A stretch of 64,000 nt of DNA from Catonia carolina (Eukaryota > Arthropoda > Insecta > Hemiptera > Achilidae). The DNA is taken from positions 92,306,541 to 92,370,540 of the forward strand of contig JAQMRL010000008.1 of NCBI GenBank assembly GCA_035578175.1. The letters are read 5' to 3'. Position numbers and translations under genes: made by a program. Below are positions 53,894 to 64,000 of the stretch, piece by piece (position 1 is the stretch's first letter; every line of letters begins with the position of its first letter). The notes beneath the pieces are model-generated. The model searched no databases. It worked only from the letters and a program-made list of their open reading frames with translations, and had not been told where the DNA came from.

Positions 53894-54354
53894 AACATAT
53901 TTTTTAACGGTTTATTACAATTTTATCTAGTGTTTGAAATGAGTGTGTGAAAATTTCGGTTTCTAGTGTTATGATTTGTTTTAATATTATACCTACATGC
54001 TACCATAAAACGTAACTATAAATGTTTAATCTACACGGAATATAGTTAGTTAGAACATGTAAAGTAAATAACCAATAATGGTAATTACATAAAACTCATA
54101 AAACTAAATGAAGTACTAACAAACTGAAACCGGGACCTCACATATCAGAGTGCGTACAACATACAGTTGCGACCATCACGCCAGTTTACCTACAGTACAA
54201 AATGAACACGACACTTCTCGTTATATTAAAATACATGCATACAAGATACACATTTATAACAGTAATGGTCTTCTGTAATATTTACAATGATTCCGGTTAC
54301 AATGTTTCCTATTTCTAACATTTCAAAACCCGATAACAGTACTTCACCCACCCA
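53894..54354. other. Unassigned spacer
   Basis: No gene or repeat recognised. Confidence 0.3.
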
Positions 54355-54760
54355 TACACACACATTTTTGGAAAATGTAATTTAATGTAACATTGAAGTA
54401 CATTATCTCTTCACAGTATAACATAATGTTTTTACTTTCTCTTGCCTATATGAATATATATAGGAAGGAAAGTATTGTTTTCATTTCGATTTTTTGAAAT
54501 CGAGTTTTCACAGGATCTATACGTTTTCAGGCCCCTGAACCCAAAAAAACATGTTTTTAGCGATTGGTCTGCGTGTGTGTGTGTGTGTGTGTGTGAATAA
54601 ATATCTCAAGAATGGACATCGTACGAAGTTGAAACCTGAAACACACACACACACACACACGCACACATTTTTGGAAAATTTAATTTAATGTAACATTGAT
54701 GTTACATTAAATGATGTTACATTACTATCTCTTCACAGTATAACATAATGTTTTTACTTT
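54355..54760 (+). repeat. Tandem duplication of a ~290 bp segment containing a G start
   Basis: CACACATTTTTGGAAAAT through ATCTCTTCACAGTATAACAT and the G start occur at 54355-54445 and again at 54655-54765. The first unit carries only the first ~210 bp of G (54428-54641) and stops in a CA run; the second unit continues into a full G copy. Confidence 0.85.
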
Positions 54761-55669
54761 CTCTTGCCTATATGAATATATACAGGATGAAAGTATTGTT
54801 TTCATGTCGATTTATTGAAATCGAGTTTTCACCGGATCTATACGTTTTCAGGCCCCTGAACCAAAAAAAAAACATGTTTTTAGCGATTAGTCAGCGTGTG
54901 TGAGTCTGTGAACAAATATCTCAAGAATGGAACATCGTACGAAGTTGAAACCTGAAACTTAAGTTAGATACTACTAGAGGACCCGATACGAACATTTTCA
55001 TTAAAATCGGTCAATCGGAAGTAGCAGTTTATTCGTCACTTTTAACTTTTTTGCGATTTTCTAAAAAACGGCTCCTACGATTTTTTTTAAAAATCGCCTC
55101 ATTTACTTCATTTTTTATGTTTTACAAGAAAGAATAAGTGCCATGCCTGCTGAAATTCTTGGGGATGCTGTGCTTTCGTGGTAAATTTTTTAAGATTATA
55201 GCATTTTAATATGCTTTCTTGAGCAAAACTTATAAACTCAAAATTGTAGAACATTTAAAAACCTACAACTTTTATTTCACACATTTATTTGTACTACGCT
55301 TAGTTTAGCAGCAATTAGTAATTTTCTAATTTTTGTTTTATCAAAATTGGTAGAAAAACGGGATATTTTTAAGACTGCGGTCTTAGTATGCACTCAACGA
55401 CAAAAGCGTATACAATCAAAATTATACGAATTTAAAGATTCATGACTTTTATTTAAAGCATTTTTCTCAGCAGAGCCTAGTAAAAGGCAATTAGAGATTT
55501 CCTGTATTTTTTTAAGTCCTACAGAGGTTGATTTTCATTTTGCGTCATCACTCATGATTAAAATGATGTTTTGTTTTTCATTTTACATTGTTTACTTATT
55601 AAAAAACATCAGTTATATTTACTACATTGGCAAGAGAAAGTCGTTTGAGTGTTTCACACCATATTTTTT
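54749..55669 (+). mobile_element. Family G element, full length, diverged subfamily
   Basis: Complete copy with the TACTAGAGGACCCGA marker; its end (CACCATATTTTTT) runs straight into another G start. Confidence 0.82.
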
Positions 55670-55765
55670 ACTTTCTCTTGCCCTATATGAATATTATAGA
55701 GAAGGAAAGTATTGTTTCACGTCGATTATTCGAAAATGAGTTTTCTCTGGATGAAGATTTTTTTG
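55664..55765 (+). mobile_element. Family G fragment, start only, tandem with the previous copy
   Basis: TTTTTTACTTTCTCTTGCCC and ~90 bp more of the G start follow directly on the end of the previous G. The copy then breaks off. Confidence 0.75.
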
Positions 55766-55799
55766 GTCATAAGGAAAACCATTTAATTACTACGAAATT

Positions 55800-55925
55800 G
55801 GGCAGCCCGAGTTGTAGTGGTCAGCGCAACTGGTTTCTATACTGGGGTCCCAGGTTCGATTCCGTTAGTTCATTTTTTCATCCAATATCATTAATTACGC
55901 ACAAGCCAAGGCTTATATAGGCATC
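55800..55925 (+). mobile_element. tRNA-derived SINE, family E
   Basis: GTTGTAGTGGTCAGCGCAAC (A box), AGGTTCGATTCC (B box) and the tail stem-loop (CAAGCC / GGCTT) match 48006-48175. It is interrupted or bounded by family A at its 3' end. Confidence 0.78.
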
Positions 55926-55926
55926 G

Positions 55927-56287
55927 TGTTGTTGTTTAGGTCATCAGCCGAAAGGCTGGTTTGAACCTCTAGAGGCTTTACTAAGAAAAACGAGGAGTGA
56001 GGTGGTTTACCAGTGCCTTCTTCACTGAGTGGAAAAGTATGCTTATCAGCATGCCAGACCCTCTGAAAAGCATCTACTTTCCACCCTGCAAATTGACTTC
56101 ACTTCATTTACCACAGGGTCTGGCTGTATAATGAAATTCATTAATCTCAGAGGACTGTGACTAGTGACTAGTGACTTTTACACCTGTACCTCTTCTATTT
56201 TTAAATGCTTCAATCATATAATTGACTGACTATGTGAAAAGAAACAGAACTATTTTTATAACCCTTCACCTGCCTGAAATGGGCAAA
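55927..56287 (+). repeat. Family A copy, near full length
   Basis: From TTGTTGTTTAGGTCATCAGC to CACCTGCCTGAAATGGGC; an intact 5' hairpin with a GAAA loop. It lies in the tail of a SINE E copy. Confidence 0.85.
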
Positions 56288-56379
56288 TCTGTTATGGGCA
56301 TCATCCCTTACTAAAAATAAAAACTGTTACACTAGTAATTATCTCTTTATGTAACATAATTTTACCATTACATTAAACT

Positions 56380-56569
56380 ATACTAGTAGAGGGTAGTATT
56401 TAACTGTCAGACAGTGTTTCATTTAAAGCATTTTTAAAGTGTCATGTTAAGTAAGGGCGTAATCTGTTTGTTTTATCACGCGATCATTAAGTTTCGGACA
56501 GTTATAACTGTCTACAATCGTTTCAGATTACAAACTGTCACAAATAGTAACACTACCCTATTCTAGTAT
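56380..56569. mobile_element. MITE-like TIR element, 190 bp, unknown superfamily
   Basis: The left end ATACTAGTAGAGGGTAGTAT and the right end (reverse complement) ATACTAGAATAGGGTAGTGT are inverted, with further matching to CTGTC/GACAG. A perfect inner palindrome GACAGTTATAACTGTC sits at about 56499-56514. No coding capacity. Confidence 0.65.
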
Positions 56570-56739
56570 TATTTCACGTTTATTATTATTATCTAACAAT
56601 TTTATTGAAATAAAATAAAACTTTCACTATAATTTTTATTAAAAATTCAACGAATATTAAATGTTTATATCTCATAACTAAAGTTATACGATTTTTCTTA
56701 ACTTATCCAACTAAATGTAATAATTATCTGCTTCTTCCA
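56570..56739. other. Unassigned AT-rich spacer
   Basis: No gene or repeat recognised. Confidence 0.3.
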
Positions 56740-57115
56740 CCACGGATAAGCAAACATGTCTATACCAGTTCACACCGATCAAAAAATTGACTTTGAACAT
56801 CTCTTTCAGGCCTACTCACAACTATATTTCCATCATCTCCAGTACTCACATATTATTTTAGTATTTAATGCAAGAACTCCCAGTTCTGCTCGAATATTTT
56901 AGAAGCGTTTTTAATATCGAACAATCTTCGACAGCCCGAAGAAATCTCATTTTTGTTGCCTACGGTCTACTTTTCTCTTTTAAAACAGATTTCACTTCCA
57001 CAATCCAATACGAGGACACCCAATGTCTTATATAATTTTAAAACGCCGTATCCTTTCTAACCTTCCGCTTCAGATTACGGTGTGTAGTTGTACATCCTTC
57101 ATTTAGTACATCATT
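56740..57115 (-). pseudogene. Strongly decayed non-LTR RT C-terminal relic
   Basis: On the minus strand, across frames, HRNLKRKVRKDTA, then a decayed SETW region (LDCGSEICF) and ATKMRFLRAVEDCSILK are recognisable. The last matches the EMRFLR motif of the RT relics at 24090 and 36673. Stops are frequent, and it is the oldest-looking relic of this type in the window. Confidence 0.5.
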
Positions 57116-57529
57116 TTAGAACGAATGTCTAAAACGAAATAGAAAAATATTCGGTAAAACACCAAAGATTATAAAATCATTCAAGCATCCTAGTTTTTTA
57201 TCTCCAATACATCAGTGACACTACGAGAAGAATGAAACTTTAACACCTGAAGATATTTTCCATGATTTTTTAAAAAATTGATCTTAACATAAAAGTAGAA
57301 ATAACGTGTAAAAGACAATCATGCGTTCGTAATTTTATATGCAAATACGTTTAAATAAAACAAGTTTACATTTGCCAGGCGTTTCTACATTAAATCGCAT
57401 TTTCTTTAATTTTCATATCTGCTAATTTTTTCTTTGTTGAATAGATAGCAGATTTTACTGCTAGTTAACAAAAGAGGTATGGATCAGTAGCAAAAAGCAA
57501 AAAAGGTGTCTCAAATGGAGGCAGCTAAA
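57116..57529. other. Unassigned AT-rich spacer
   Basis: No gene or repeat recognised. Confidence 0.3.
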
Positions 57530-57979
57530 ATTACTAAGGCTGCAATATTACAAAATTTCATTTTTTTACCGATTTTGATGAAAAAATACAAAAAATCACT
57601 AATGGACGCTAAACAAAGCATTGTACAAAAAATTAACGCTTGAAATAAAATTTGTATGTTTTTAAACGTAGTAAAACTATTATTATATACACTTTTGTCC
57701 TAAAATGCAGATTAAGGCTACAATCTTAAAAAACAATTGTTTCCTACGAGAGCACAGACCTTTCAAGAATTTCAGCTGACATGCCGCTTAACTATCTTGT
57801 ATAGCATAAAAAAATATAGTAAATGAACTGATTTAGAAAAACATCGTAGTAGCAGCTTTTGAGAAAATCGTAATTAAGGGGAAAACCGCACGAATAAACT
57901 ACTACTTCCGGTTGATCGATTTTGATGAAAATGTGTAGTATATCCGGTAAAAAATCGACATGAAAACCATACTTTCTTT

Positions 57980-58021
<42 letters not shown>

Positions 58022-58100
58022 TCGTATATAAAAAAAATACAAAAAATCACTAATGGACGCTAAACAAAGCATATATATATATATAGGACAAGAGAAAGTA
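57530..58100 (-). mobile_element. Family G element, part deleted, with (TA)n and a templated insert
   Basis: The internal modules and start end are present, but the microsatellite region is deleted (GATGAAAATGTG joins to TAGTATATCCGG). A TA run at 57983-58018 separates the end. Inside the TA run is a ~40 bp piece identical to 57584-57623. Confidence 0.75.
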
Positions 58101-58913
58101 AAAGTACTAAAAAATGAATGTATCATTGATGAAAGGTACCATCGATTATTCTATGCTCATGCCAGAAATGTTTCTGTTATTTTAGTACCACCCTGTACCA
58201 ATATTTTGTGTAGTTTAAATAACACCTCCTGAAAAAAATGAAACGTTTATAACAACGCAGACGAATAAATAAAAAAATACTTTATTACATCATTTAAATT
58301 CCGTATTTTGATATTCCGTTGTAAAAATCCTAATAAAAATAAAATATTTTTACGCGGGAAAGAACCACCCGACACCGTCAGAGTCGATTCAATATAATGA
58401 TTATTAGCCCTACAGTTATTACAGCAACAAACCCTTACACCCTTATTACCCTCACACCGATTTCTTCGCACAGATAGCGTGGAAATAATTGCATTTCCCT
58501 CGTCATTTACACGGTCATGGCATGGAACAGATCAAAGCTTCACTCAAAATACATTCTTTCCCAGAGAGTGTTCACTATAACTCACAAAAGCATAATAATA
58601 ATAAAAAAAAACTAGAGGAATATTTTTCTAAAGGCATTTTCATTGACACTTTTTCCCTTGTGATATCTTTTTATGGAATCATAAAAAAATTCCGCCATGA
58701 GATGAATTGTATTGTTAGTTTTGCTTTGTTTCTTTTTTCAATGTGAGGGTGTGGAATTCATTATAGTGAATTGTCTCACACCGACATGTGCTTTACATTT
58801 AAAATAACTTTCATAAAAGGTAAAAAAATCAAAATGGTGCTTTATTCTGCATATATTTTTAAAAAGTCACAATCCCAGAAAAAAAATTTATTTAAATTAG
58901 GCATTAGGTTTAA
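58101..58913. other. Unassigned AT-rich spacer
   Basis: Frames at 58247-58471 and 58489-58746 match nothing I recognise. Confidence 0.3.
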
Positions 58914-59236
58914 CCCACCGGGTTGGTCTACAGGTAAAAGTCGTCGCCAAAATCAGCTGTTTAACAGCTGATTTTCGGAGACGAAGGTTCCTGGTTCAAA
59001 TCCTAGTAGTTACTTTTATACGGATTAGAATGCTAGACAGTGGTTACCGGTGTACTTTGATGGTTGGGGTTCAATTAACCATACTCTCTCAGGAATTGTC
59101 GGCCTGAGTTTGTACAAGACTACACCTCATTTACACGTCATACATTTCATCCTCATTTCATTGGGTCATGGGGTTGCTTATTCTTCTGAATTGAACAGAT
59201 TGCAACGTACACATACTAGGAATTGAAAAAAAAATT
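58914..59236 (+). mobile_element. tRNA-derived SINE, family F, full length
   Basis: ACCGGGTTGGTCTACAGGTA (A box), the near-perfect palindrome, B box TGGTTCAAATCC, the complete body and an A9 tail at ~59227-59235. This is the only + strand copy and is among the best preserved. Confidence 0.88.
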
Positions 59237-59239
59237 TAG

Positions 59240-59478
59240 GCATGGCCTTCGGGTCAGCCCAGTCAGTCAGCTGGTAGAAAGTCGCTATTATTTGATAAGT
59301 AACACCGGTTGGGCAAGCGACTTTGTATGGTGACCAGCTGACAGCCATCCGTTAACAAACACTACTGTGGGTCCCAGTTCAAACTCATATTTAATTCACG
59401 TCAAATAATACAGCAAAGCAGAAGCGATCAAATTGGGTAGTTGTCAATAATGTACAGTTCCCGATAACAAATACAAAA
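59240..59478 (+). repeat. Family D repeat
   Basis: Same ends as 12563-12790. It begins right after the A-tail of SINE F. Confidence 0.8.
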
Positions 59479-61680
59479 GCATAGTGAAATGCTGCTTGAT
59501 TAGGCCTACAAGGCGGTACTTTGTACCACGGAGTCATATATATTGTACTACTGCACAATATTCTAGAAATTGTTAAGCGAATAGAATGTTTATTGTAAGA
59601 AATGTTGTGTATTGAACAAGGATAGTAAATTGCGTTGAATGAGATGTTTTGAATAGTAGTTCTACGAAATTGAAACTAGTAAACGTTTGTTTTCATTTTG
59701 ATTTTTTCTACTACTACTATGTTCCAGAAAAGAAGAAAATTTGTTAGAAAAATCTTGATTGTTTGGGAAACTATTAGATCGCAGGTATAAAAACAGTTAT
59801 CACCTTTATAGCGAGTCATTCAATACTTGAATGGTGAATAAAAAGTATTGTCTGACCGTTTCGAAATAGTGTCGTTACAGGACCGGTTCTTAACTATGTT
59901 AATAGTGTGTGGGTGTACGGGTAGTAACAAGCGGTTACGGACAGGTAAATCATTTGTTAATATTCTTAAGGACAGTATTCTATTGCTAGTCAAGTTTAGT
60001 TTAAACTTAAGTTTTGTAAAATTAATTTAATAATATCAAGTAATATAATTGTATTCGTTAGTAGTATAGGTTTGATAATTAATTGCAATTACAGAATTTC
60101 TCAATAAAAAATTGTTATAAGTTTGTTTATTATTTTATTATACTTGATCTAGAACGAACCTAGGTAGTAAGGTGTTACAATATTGTGGGTAATAACATAT
60201 CTCCCAATTTATTTTCTGATTTTTTAGTTAATGACAATAAGCTAAAAATAAAAATTATGGAATAGTCATCGTACAATCTGTGAGTGTACAAAAGTAGAAC
60301 CTGAGGAATTGGTACGATCTTACACAAAAGTTACGCAATTATATTTAAAGCATTGCTAAATAAAGTTTTCATTAAATTTTTCCCCTTACAAGAAGAAAAG
60401 GATGTTACGATAAACCAAATAACCTTTATTTATTTAAAGTAAATTTTTTTACTTAAAAAAAAAATAATTTTAAAGCAAACCGACCTAACGTTTTCGTGAA
60501 AAATCAATCAGTATTCCACTTTAGTACAATATGTGAGAAATTTAAGACCGATTTTGAAGCGGTCTACACAACGCAGTAATAACAATAACGCAGTAACGAT
60601 TCTTAGTGAACGCTGTGAAAATATTTACAGGGAATTGCCAAATTTAGATGAGGCATTTTAAGGAAAATCAACAATTGCCACTACACTAAGAACTTGGCAG
60701 CGAAAATATCACACAGCGAATTGGAAAAATCTTTGATTTACTTTAGTTTTTTACGTACAATTTTTCCTAAAATAGCTATAATCTTTAAAATAATGGATTA
60801 ATTTAAAGAAAGCAGGTACCACACAAATTTTCAGAGATAACTTACGAAATCTTTTTGAGCTCAGCCACTTCAGCAACTGAGGGAAGTTTAATAAAAATCT
60901 GTTAAAGCCATTATTTAGAATATTAGATTTTTATACTGGAGTACAGAAACCTTCATTTTGAGGCTTCAAGGCTAATTAAAAAAAACCCAGAGATGTATGA
61001 CATTAATTTAATTTTCATATCTTAGCCCAACTTGTGCAGTATATTTGCTACTACATTACAAATGAAACAATAAATAAACATATTTCTAAAAATTATATTT
61101 TTGGCTTCAGGGGATCAAGAAACATCAAATCAATTATAAGAAAATGTGAGGCGAGTAATAAGATCTAAGTAGTTTAGTGACAAATAGTTGAAGATAAAAT
61201 TCAAAAACTTTTTATCATCTTACAGAAAGAAAACAACTATGTAAAATAAAACTATAAAAAAAATTAAATTCTTCAAAAATTATTCCAAATAATTAAATAA
61301 AATATAAGAATAACAGAGAGAAAAATAAATAACTTTAAATTTCAATCAATGTAAGAGTAGACTACTAATGTTACTTAAAATAATTATTTAAAAAAGAAAG
61401 GTACCACTTTTAAACGTTTTATTTTTATACTTTTAATATTCTGCTTGAATTTTGAGATCGTTTGAATTAATTTGACGATAGGGCAGATTCAAGAGTAAAT
61501 TAAAAACTGTAAAATAAAATGAAAAACTTAAAAACGTATATCTGATTCAATTAATAAATAAGATTTATTAAATATTGTAGTACAGTTAGGCCTAATTTGT
61601 AAAAATATGGAGACTGTGAGATGAAATAACCAACGAAATGAAGTATTCATAATAATTCCTCAGAATAAATCTAGCAGGAT
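59479..61680. other. Unassigned AT-rich DNA
   Basis: Long stretch without a recognisable gene or family; a weak family K motif (TTTTTGGCTTCAGGGGATCA) lies at 61098-61117. The frame at 59848-60030 is short and unsupported. Confidence 0.3.
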
Positions 61681-61689
61681 GTAATTGCC

Positions 61690-62060
61690 AGTAGAAAGAA
61701 AATCTGGGCTGTGATTTTTCTTCCCAATACACCAATATTACAACCGGGAGAGTAGGGATAAGTCATTACGAATGTGACTTAAGCCTGATACAGGGGATTG
61801 GGGGCAGGAAACTCTCGTGTGTCTAGGTTTAGCCACAGTGCGGCGGCGACACGGGGATGTGTAATTCAGGCAGGGTGTGCCTTCTCTCAGTGGCTGCGTG
61901 TGACGTCACAATTCGGTTGCCTAGCAACATCCCGTGACGTAACCCACCACGTGCAATAAAGAAGATCTAACCAGTCGCACCAACATATGGAAGCGGGATA
62001 CTTGATGTTATTTTGCGTATTTTCGATTAACCCCGCCCAGTCATCTCTCCTACTTAAACT
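61690..62060. promoter_or_regulatory. Non-repetitive CpG-containing island with CRE, RFX, E-box and GC-box sites
   Basis: Within ~370 bp of otherwise AT-rich DNA there is a GC- and CpG-enriched segment. It holds a perfect CRE TGACGTCA (61901-61908), the RFX X-box GTTGCCTAGCAAC (61916-61928), a CRE-like TGACGTAA (61935-61942), a CACGTG E-box (61948-61953) and a CCCCGCCC GC box (62031-62038). Four of the five sites fall within 53 bp. No repeat family covers it. It looks like a core promoter or enhancer. I cannot see the transcript, and the gene may lie outside the window or be spread over exons too short to recognise. Confidence 0.5.
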
Positions 62061-62534
62061 AAAATCTTCACCGTAAATAATACTCAATCAAGTAAAACTT
62101 ATTATCTCTTTCACTAAATACAAATTCTTAAATTTACTTAAATACAAATTATAGATAAAACACTGTTCCCGGACTTCACCCGTTACTTCTCCCATTTGAT
62201 TCCTCAGTGCAGCAGTTCTACACTAATAACTCACTGAAACCATCGATTTAAGTCGTTAGCTTATAAATGGATTTCAACCATCTACGTAATTAACTTTGAC
62301 ATTTCAGCTTAATTTAATCACTTGAATACCTTTAAATGTCATAAGTTTGAATTAATAAAACCAGCTCATCCCAAATTACGTTTAGGAAGAAATTTTATTA
62401 TATTAAAACAAAACTTGATATTTTATTTATAGATTTAATATATATACTGTTCTTCTAAGAACAAATTAACAGATTTGTTAATAAGAAAATTGACATGAAA
62501 AGGTAATACACCCATAAATTAAATATATATTTAT
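62061..62534. other. Unassigned AT-rich spacer
   Basis: No gene or repeat recognised. Confidence 0.3.
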
Positions 62535-62632
62535 TTAGTGAGGAAGGCAATTGTAAACCAACTCACCCCTCGTTTTACTTAGTAAAAACCTCTACAGGTC
62601 CAAACCAGAATTTCGGCTGATGACCTGAACAA
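62535..62632 (-). repeat. Family A, 5'-end fragment
   Basis: GAGGAAGGCAATTGTAAACC to GATGACCTGAACAAC, the first ~100 bp of family A in reverse, similar in extent to 921-1018. Confidence 0.75.
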
Positions 62633-62879
62633 CTGTAATAATATTATATAATCTATTCTTAAATCATTATTTCATAAATGTTCTTTATAGTAGTAATATT
62701 ATTATATTATTATTATTAGTATATTAATTAAAGTTTTATTAATTTATAGTAACTTATGTAGCTAAAATAGTACACAGAGTGATACATAGTGATACAGAGT
62801 GGTACACAGAGTGAAAGCATACTTTGACACCTGATTCTAGGGCTAAAAATAAGAAAAACTTGATATAAATAAAGGTCGC

Positions 62880-63259
62880 CTATAACAGGCAGGTGGAGTG
62901 TTAAATTATTTGCACTCGATTTGCTAGTTTCAGGACTAAAAAAAATAGTTTTGCTTCTTATCACGTGGTTAGCCAATTATATGACTGAACTATTTAAGAA
63001 CAGAAGAGGTAAAAGACACTAGTCAGAGTTATCTCCTCTGAAAGTAATGAATTTTACCATACAGCCAGACCCTGTGGTGAATGAAGTGAAGGTGTCATTT
63101 GCAGGGTGGAAAGTGGGTACTTCTCAGAGGGCTTGGCATGCTGATAAGCATACTCTTTCAACTCAGTGAGGAAGGCATTGGTAAACCACCTCACTCGTTT
63201 TACTTAGTAAAACCTCTAAAGGTTCAAACCAGCCTTTCGGCTGTTGACCTAAACAACAA
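62880..63259 (-). repeat. Family A copy, full length
   Basis: From CCTATAACAGGCAGGTGGAG to GACCTAAACAACAAA. Well preserved. Confidence 0.85.
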
Positions 63260-64000
63260 ATAAAGGTTTGGAAACGCTTTATTTTCGAGTTACAGCTAGC
63301 GTAAGATTTGGCCTTGATTTCTTCTCTAATGGTAAATTTATGCAATAATGAAATTCCAGGGACCCAAATTAAAGAAAACTTGATGGTTTTATATGATTTT
63401 TAACTGAAAAAAATGGATTCCAGTACTGTAATTTAAGTAGTTTTCAAGATAATTGGCATAAAACACAACAGTTGGAGTCAAAAACTCACTTTTTTAGGTT
63501 AAGCGTAAATTTACTTTGCTAAATTGTCAAAAATTAAATGAAAGTTTTCGACAAAATTTGTAGAAAATTTAATTTTGACAAAACTGATGTAAATAATTCA
63601 ATAGAAATAATAAATAAATAAAAAAAGGGCCAACGGCCGAATAAATAAATAAATGAAGGTACATCATATAAGTTTTTGAGAAAATTAAATTTTTGTAATT
63701 TCCAGAGTAATAAATACCCTACTTATCTGTTTGAGAAATACTAAATTTTAAAGTTTTAATCCAATTGGCGCAATACTTTGGCTCCTGAGCTAGTAATATA
63801 CACACACACATATACACAAACAGATTGATATTTGTCCAAAAGCCACTTTTTTGGCTTCAGGGGAACACGAAACGTAAAAATCTATTGAAATCCCAATATT
63901 TAAGAATTTTGTTTCACAGCAATTTTTCAACTTTATGAAACCCGAAAAAATAAAATAAATTTAAAATTTAAAACGCATACTATAGAAAATGCACTTAATT
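63260..64000. other. Old repeat (family K) and unassigned DNA
   Basis: Segments at 63370-63510 resemble 25840-25990. At 63797-63870 a CA run, CAGATTGATATTTG and TTTTTGGCTTCAGGGGAACA follow the same order as the microsatellite region of family G. GGGCCAACGGCC at 63628-63639 is a small palindrome. No gene is seen. Confidence 0.35.

Noticed and set aside
1..64000. Horizontally acquired bacterial or viral gene cluster
   Set aside because: No frame other than retroelement and transposase sequences shows recognisable prokaryotic or viral domains.

Overview
This window is AT-rich eukaryotic DNA made almost entirely of mobile-element sequence, with no gene that I can assign to a host protein family. 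An insect is the likely source. The support is an intact jockey-clade LINE, several tRNA-derived SINE families, RT relics with GAA-rich tails, hAT and pogo-like remnants, a solo LTR and many short satellites. The order (Hemiptera would be my guess) is not proven by the sequence. There is no prokaryotic operon, CRISPR array, rRNA or complete tRNA gene.

Layout. 0-4.3 kb: the tail of one jockey-type ORF2, copies of a ~390 bp interspersed repeat (here family A), and a duplicated segment, one copy of which carries an RT-relic insertion. 4.3-8.7 kb: a complete jockey-clade LINE on the minus strand, with two open ORFs, a poly(A) tail and a 10 bp target-site duplication. 8.9-22.4 kb: several ~1 kb copies of the dominant repeat (family G), tRNA-derived SINEs, a 123 bp hairpin satellite, a fold-back element, a hAT remnant and a SINE trimer. 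22.7-26 kb: a short TIR element, two RT relics and a 390 bp polypurine tract. 27-36 kb: more family G (one copy split by family A, another split by a 620 bp solo LTR) and a tRNA-derived SINE family with a palindromic core (family F). 36.6-49.5 kb: an RT palm relic with its FADD box, an inverted pair of G half-copies, a perfect 44 bp inverted repeat, and a 12-unit ~98 bp minisatellite. 49.5-64 kb: more G, A, E, F and D copies, a 190 bp TIR element, and near 61.9 kb a CpG-containing non-repetitive island with strong CRE, RFX X-box, E-box and GC-box matches, the best candidate for a host promoter.

Most notable is family G. Copies begin T-rich followed by ACTTTCTCTTGCC and carry the reverse complement of that 13-mer about 28 nt inside the other end. 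A short hairpin and a T-run follow. Copies hold a TG microsatellite at a fixed place and sit head-to-tail. That layout resembles non-autonomous Helentron-type (DINE-1/HINE) rolling-circle elements. No G copy here encodes a Rep/helicase, so the class is an inference. The coding content that could work is the LINE: ORF1 (RNA-binding, zinc knuckles) and ORF2 (endonuclease plus reverse transcriptase), which could mobilise it and perhaps some SINEs in trans.
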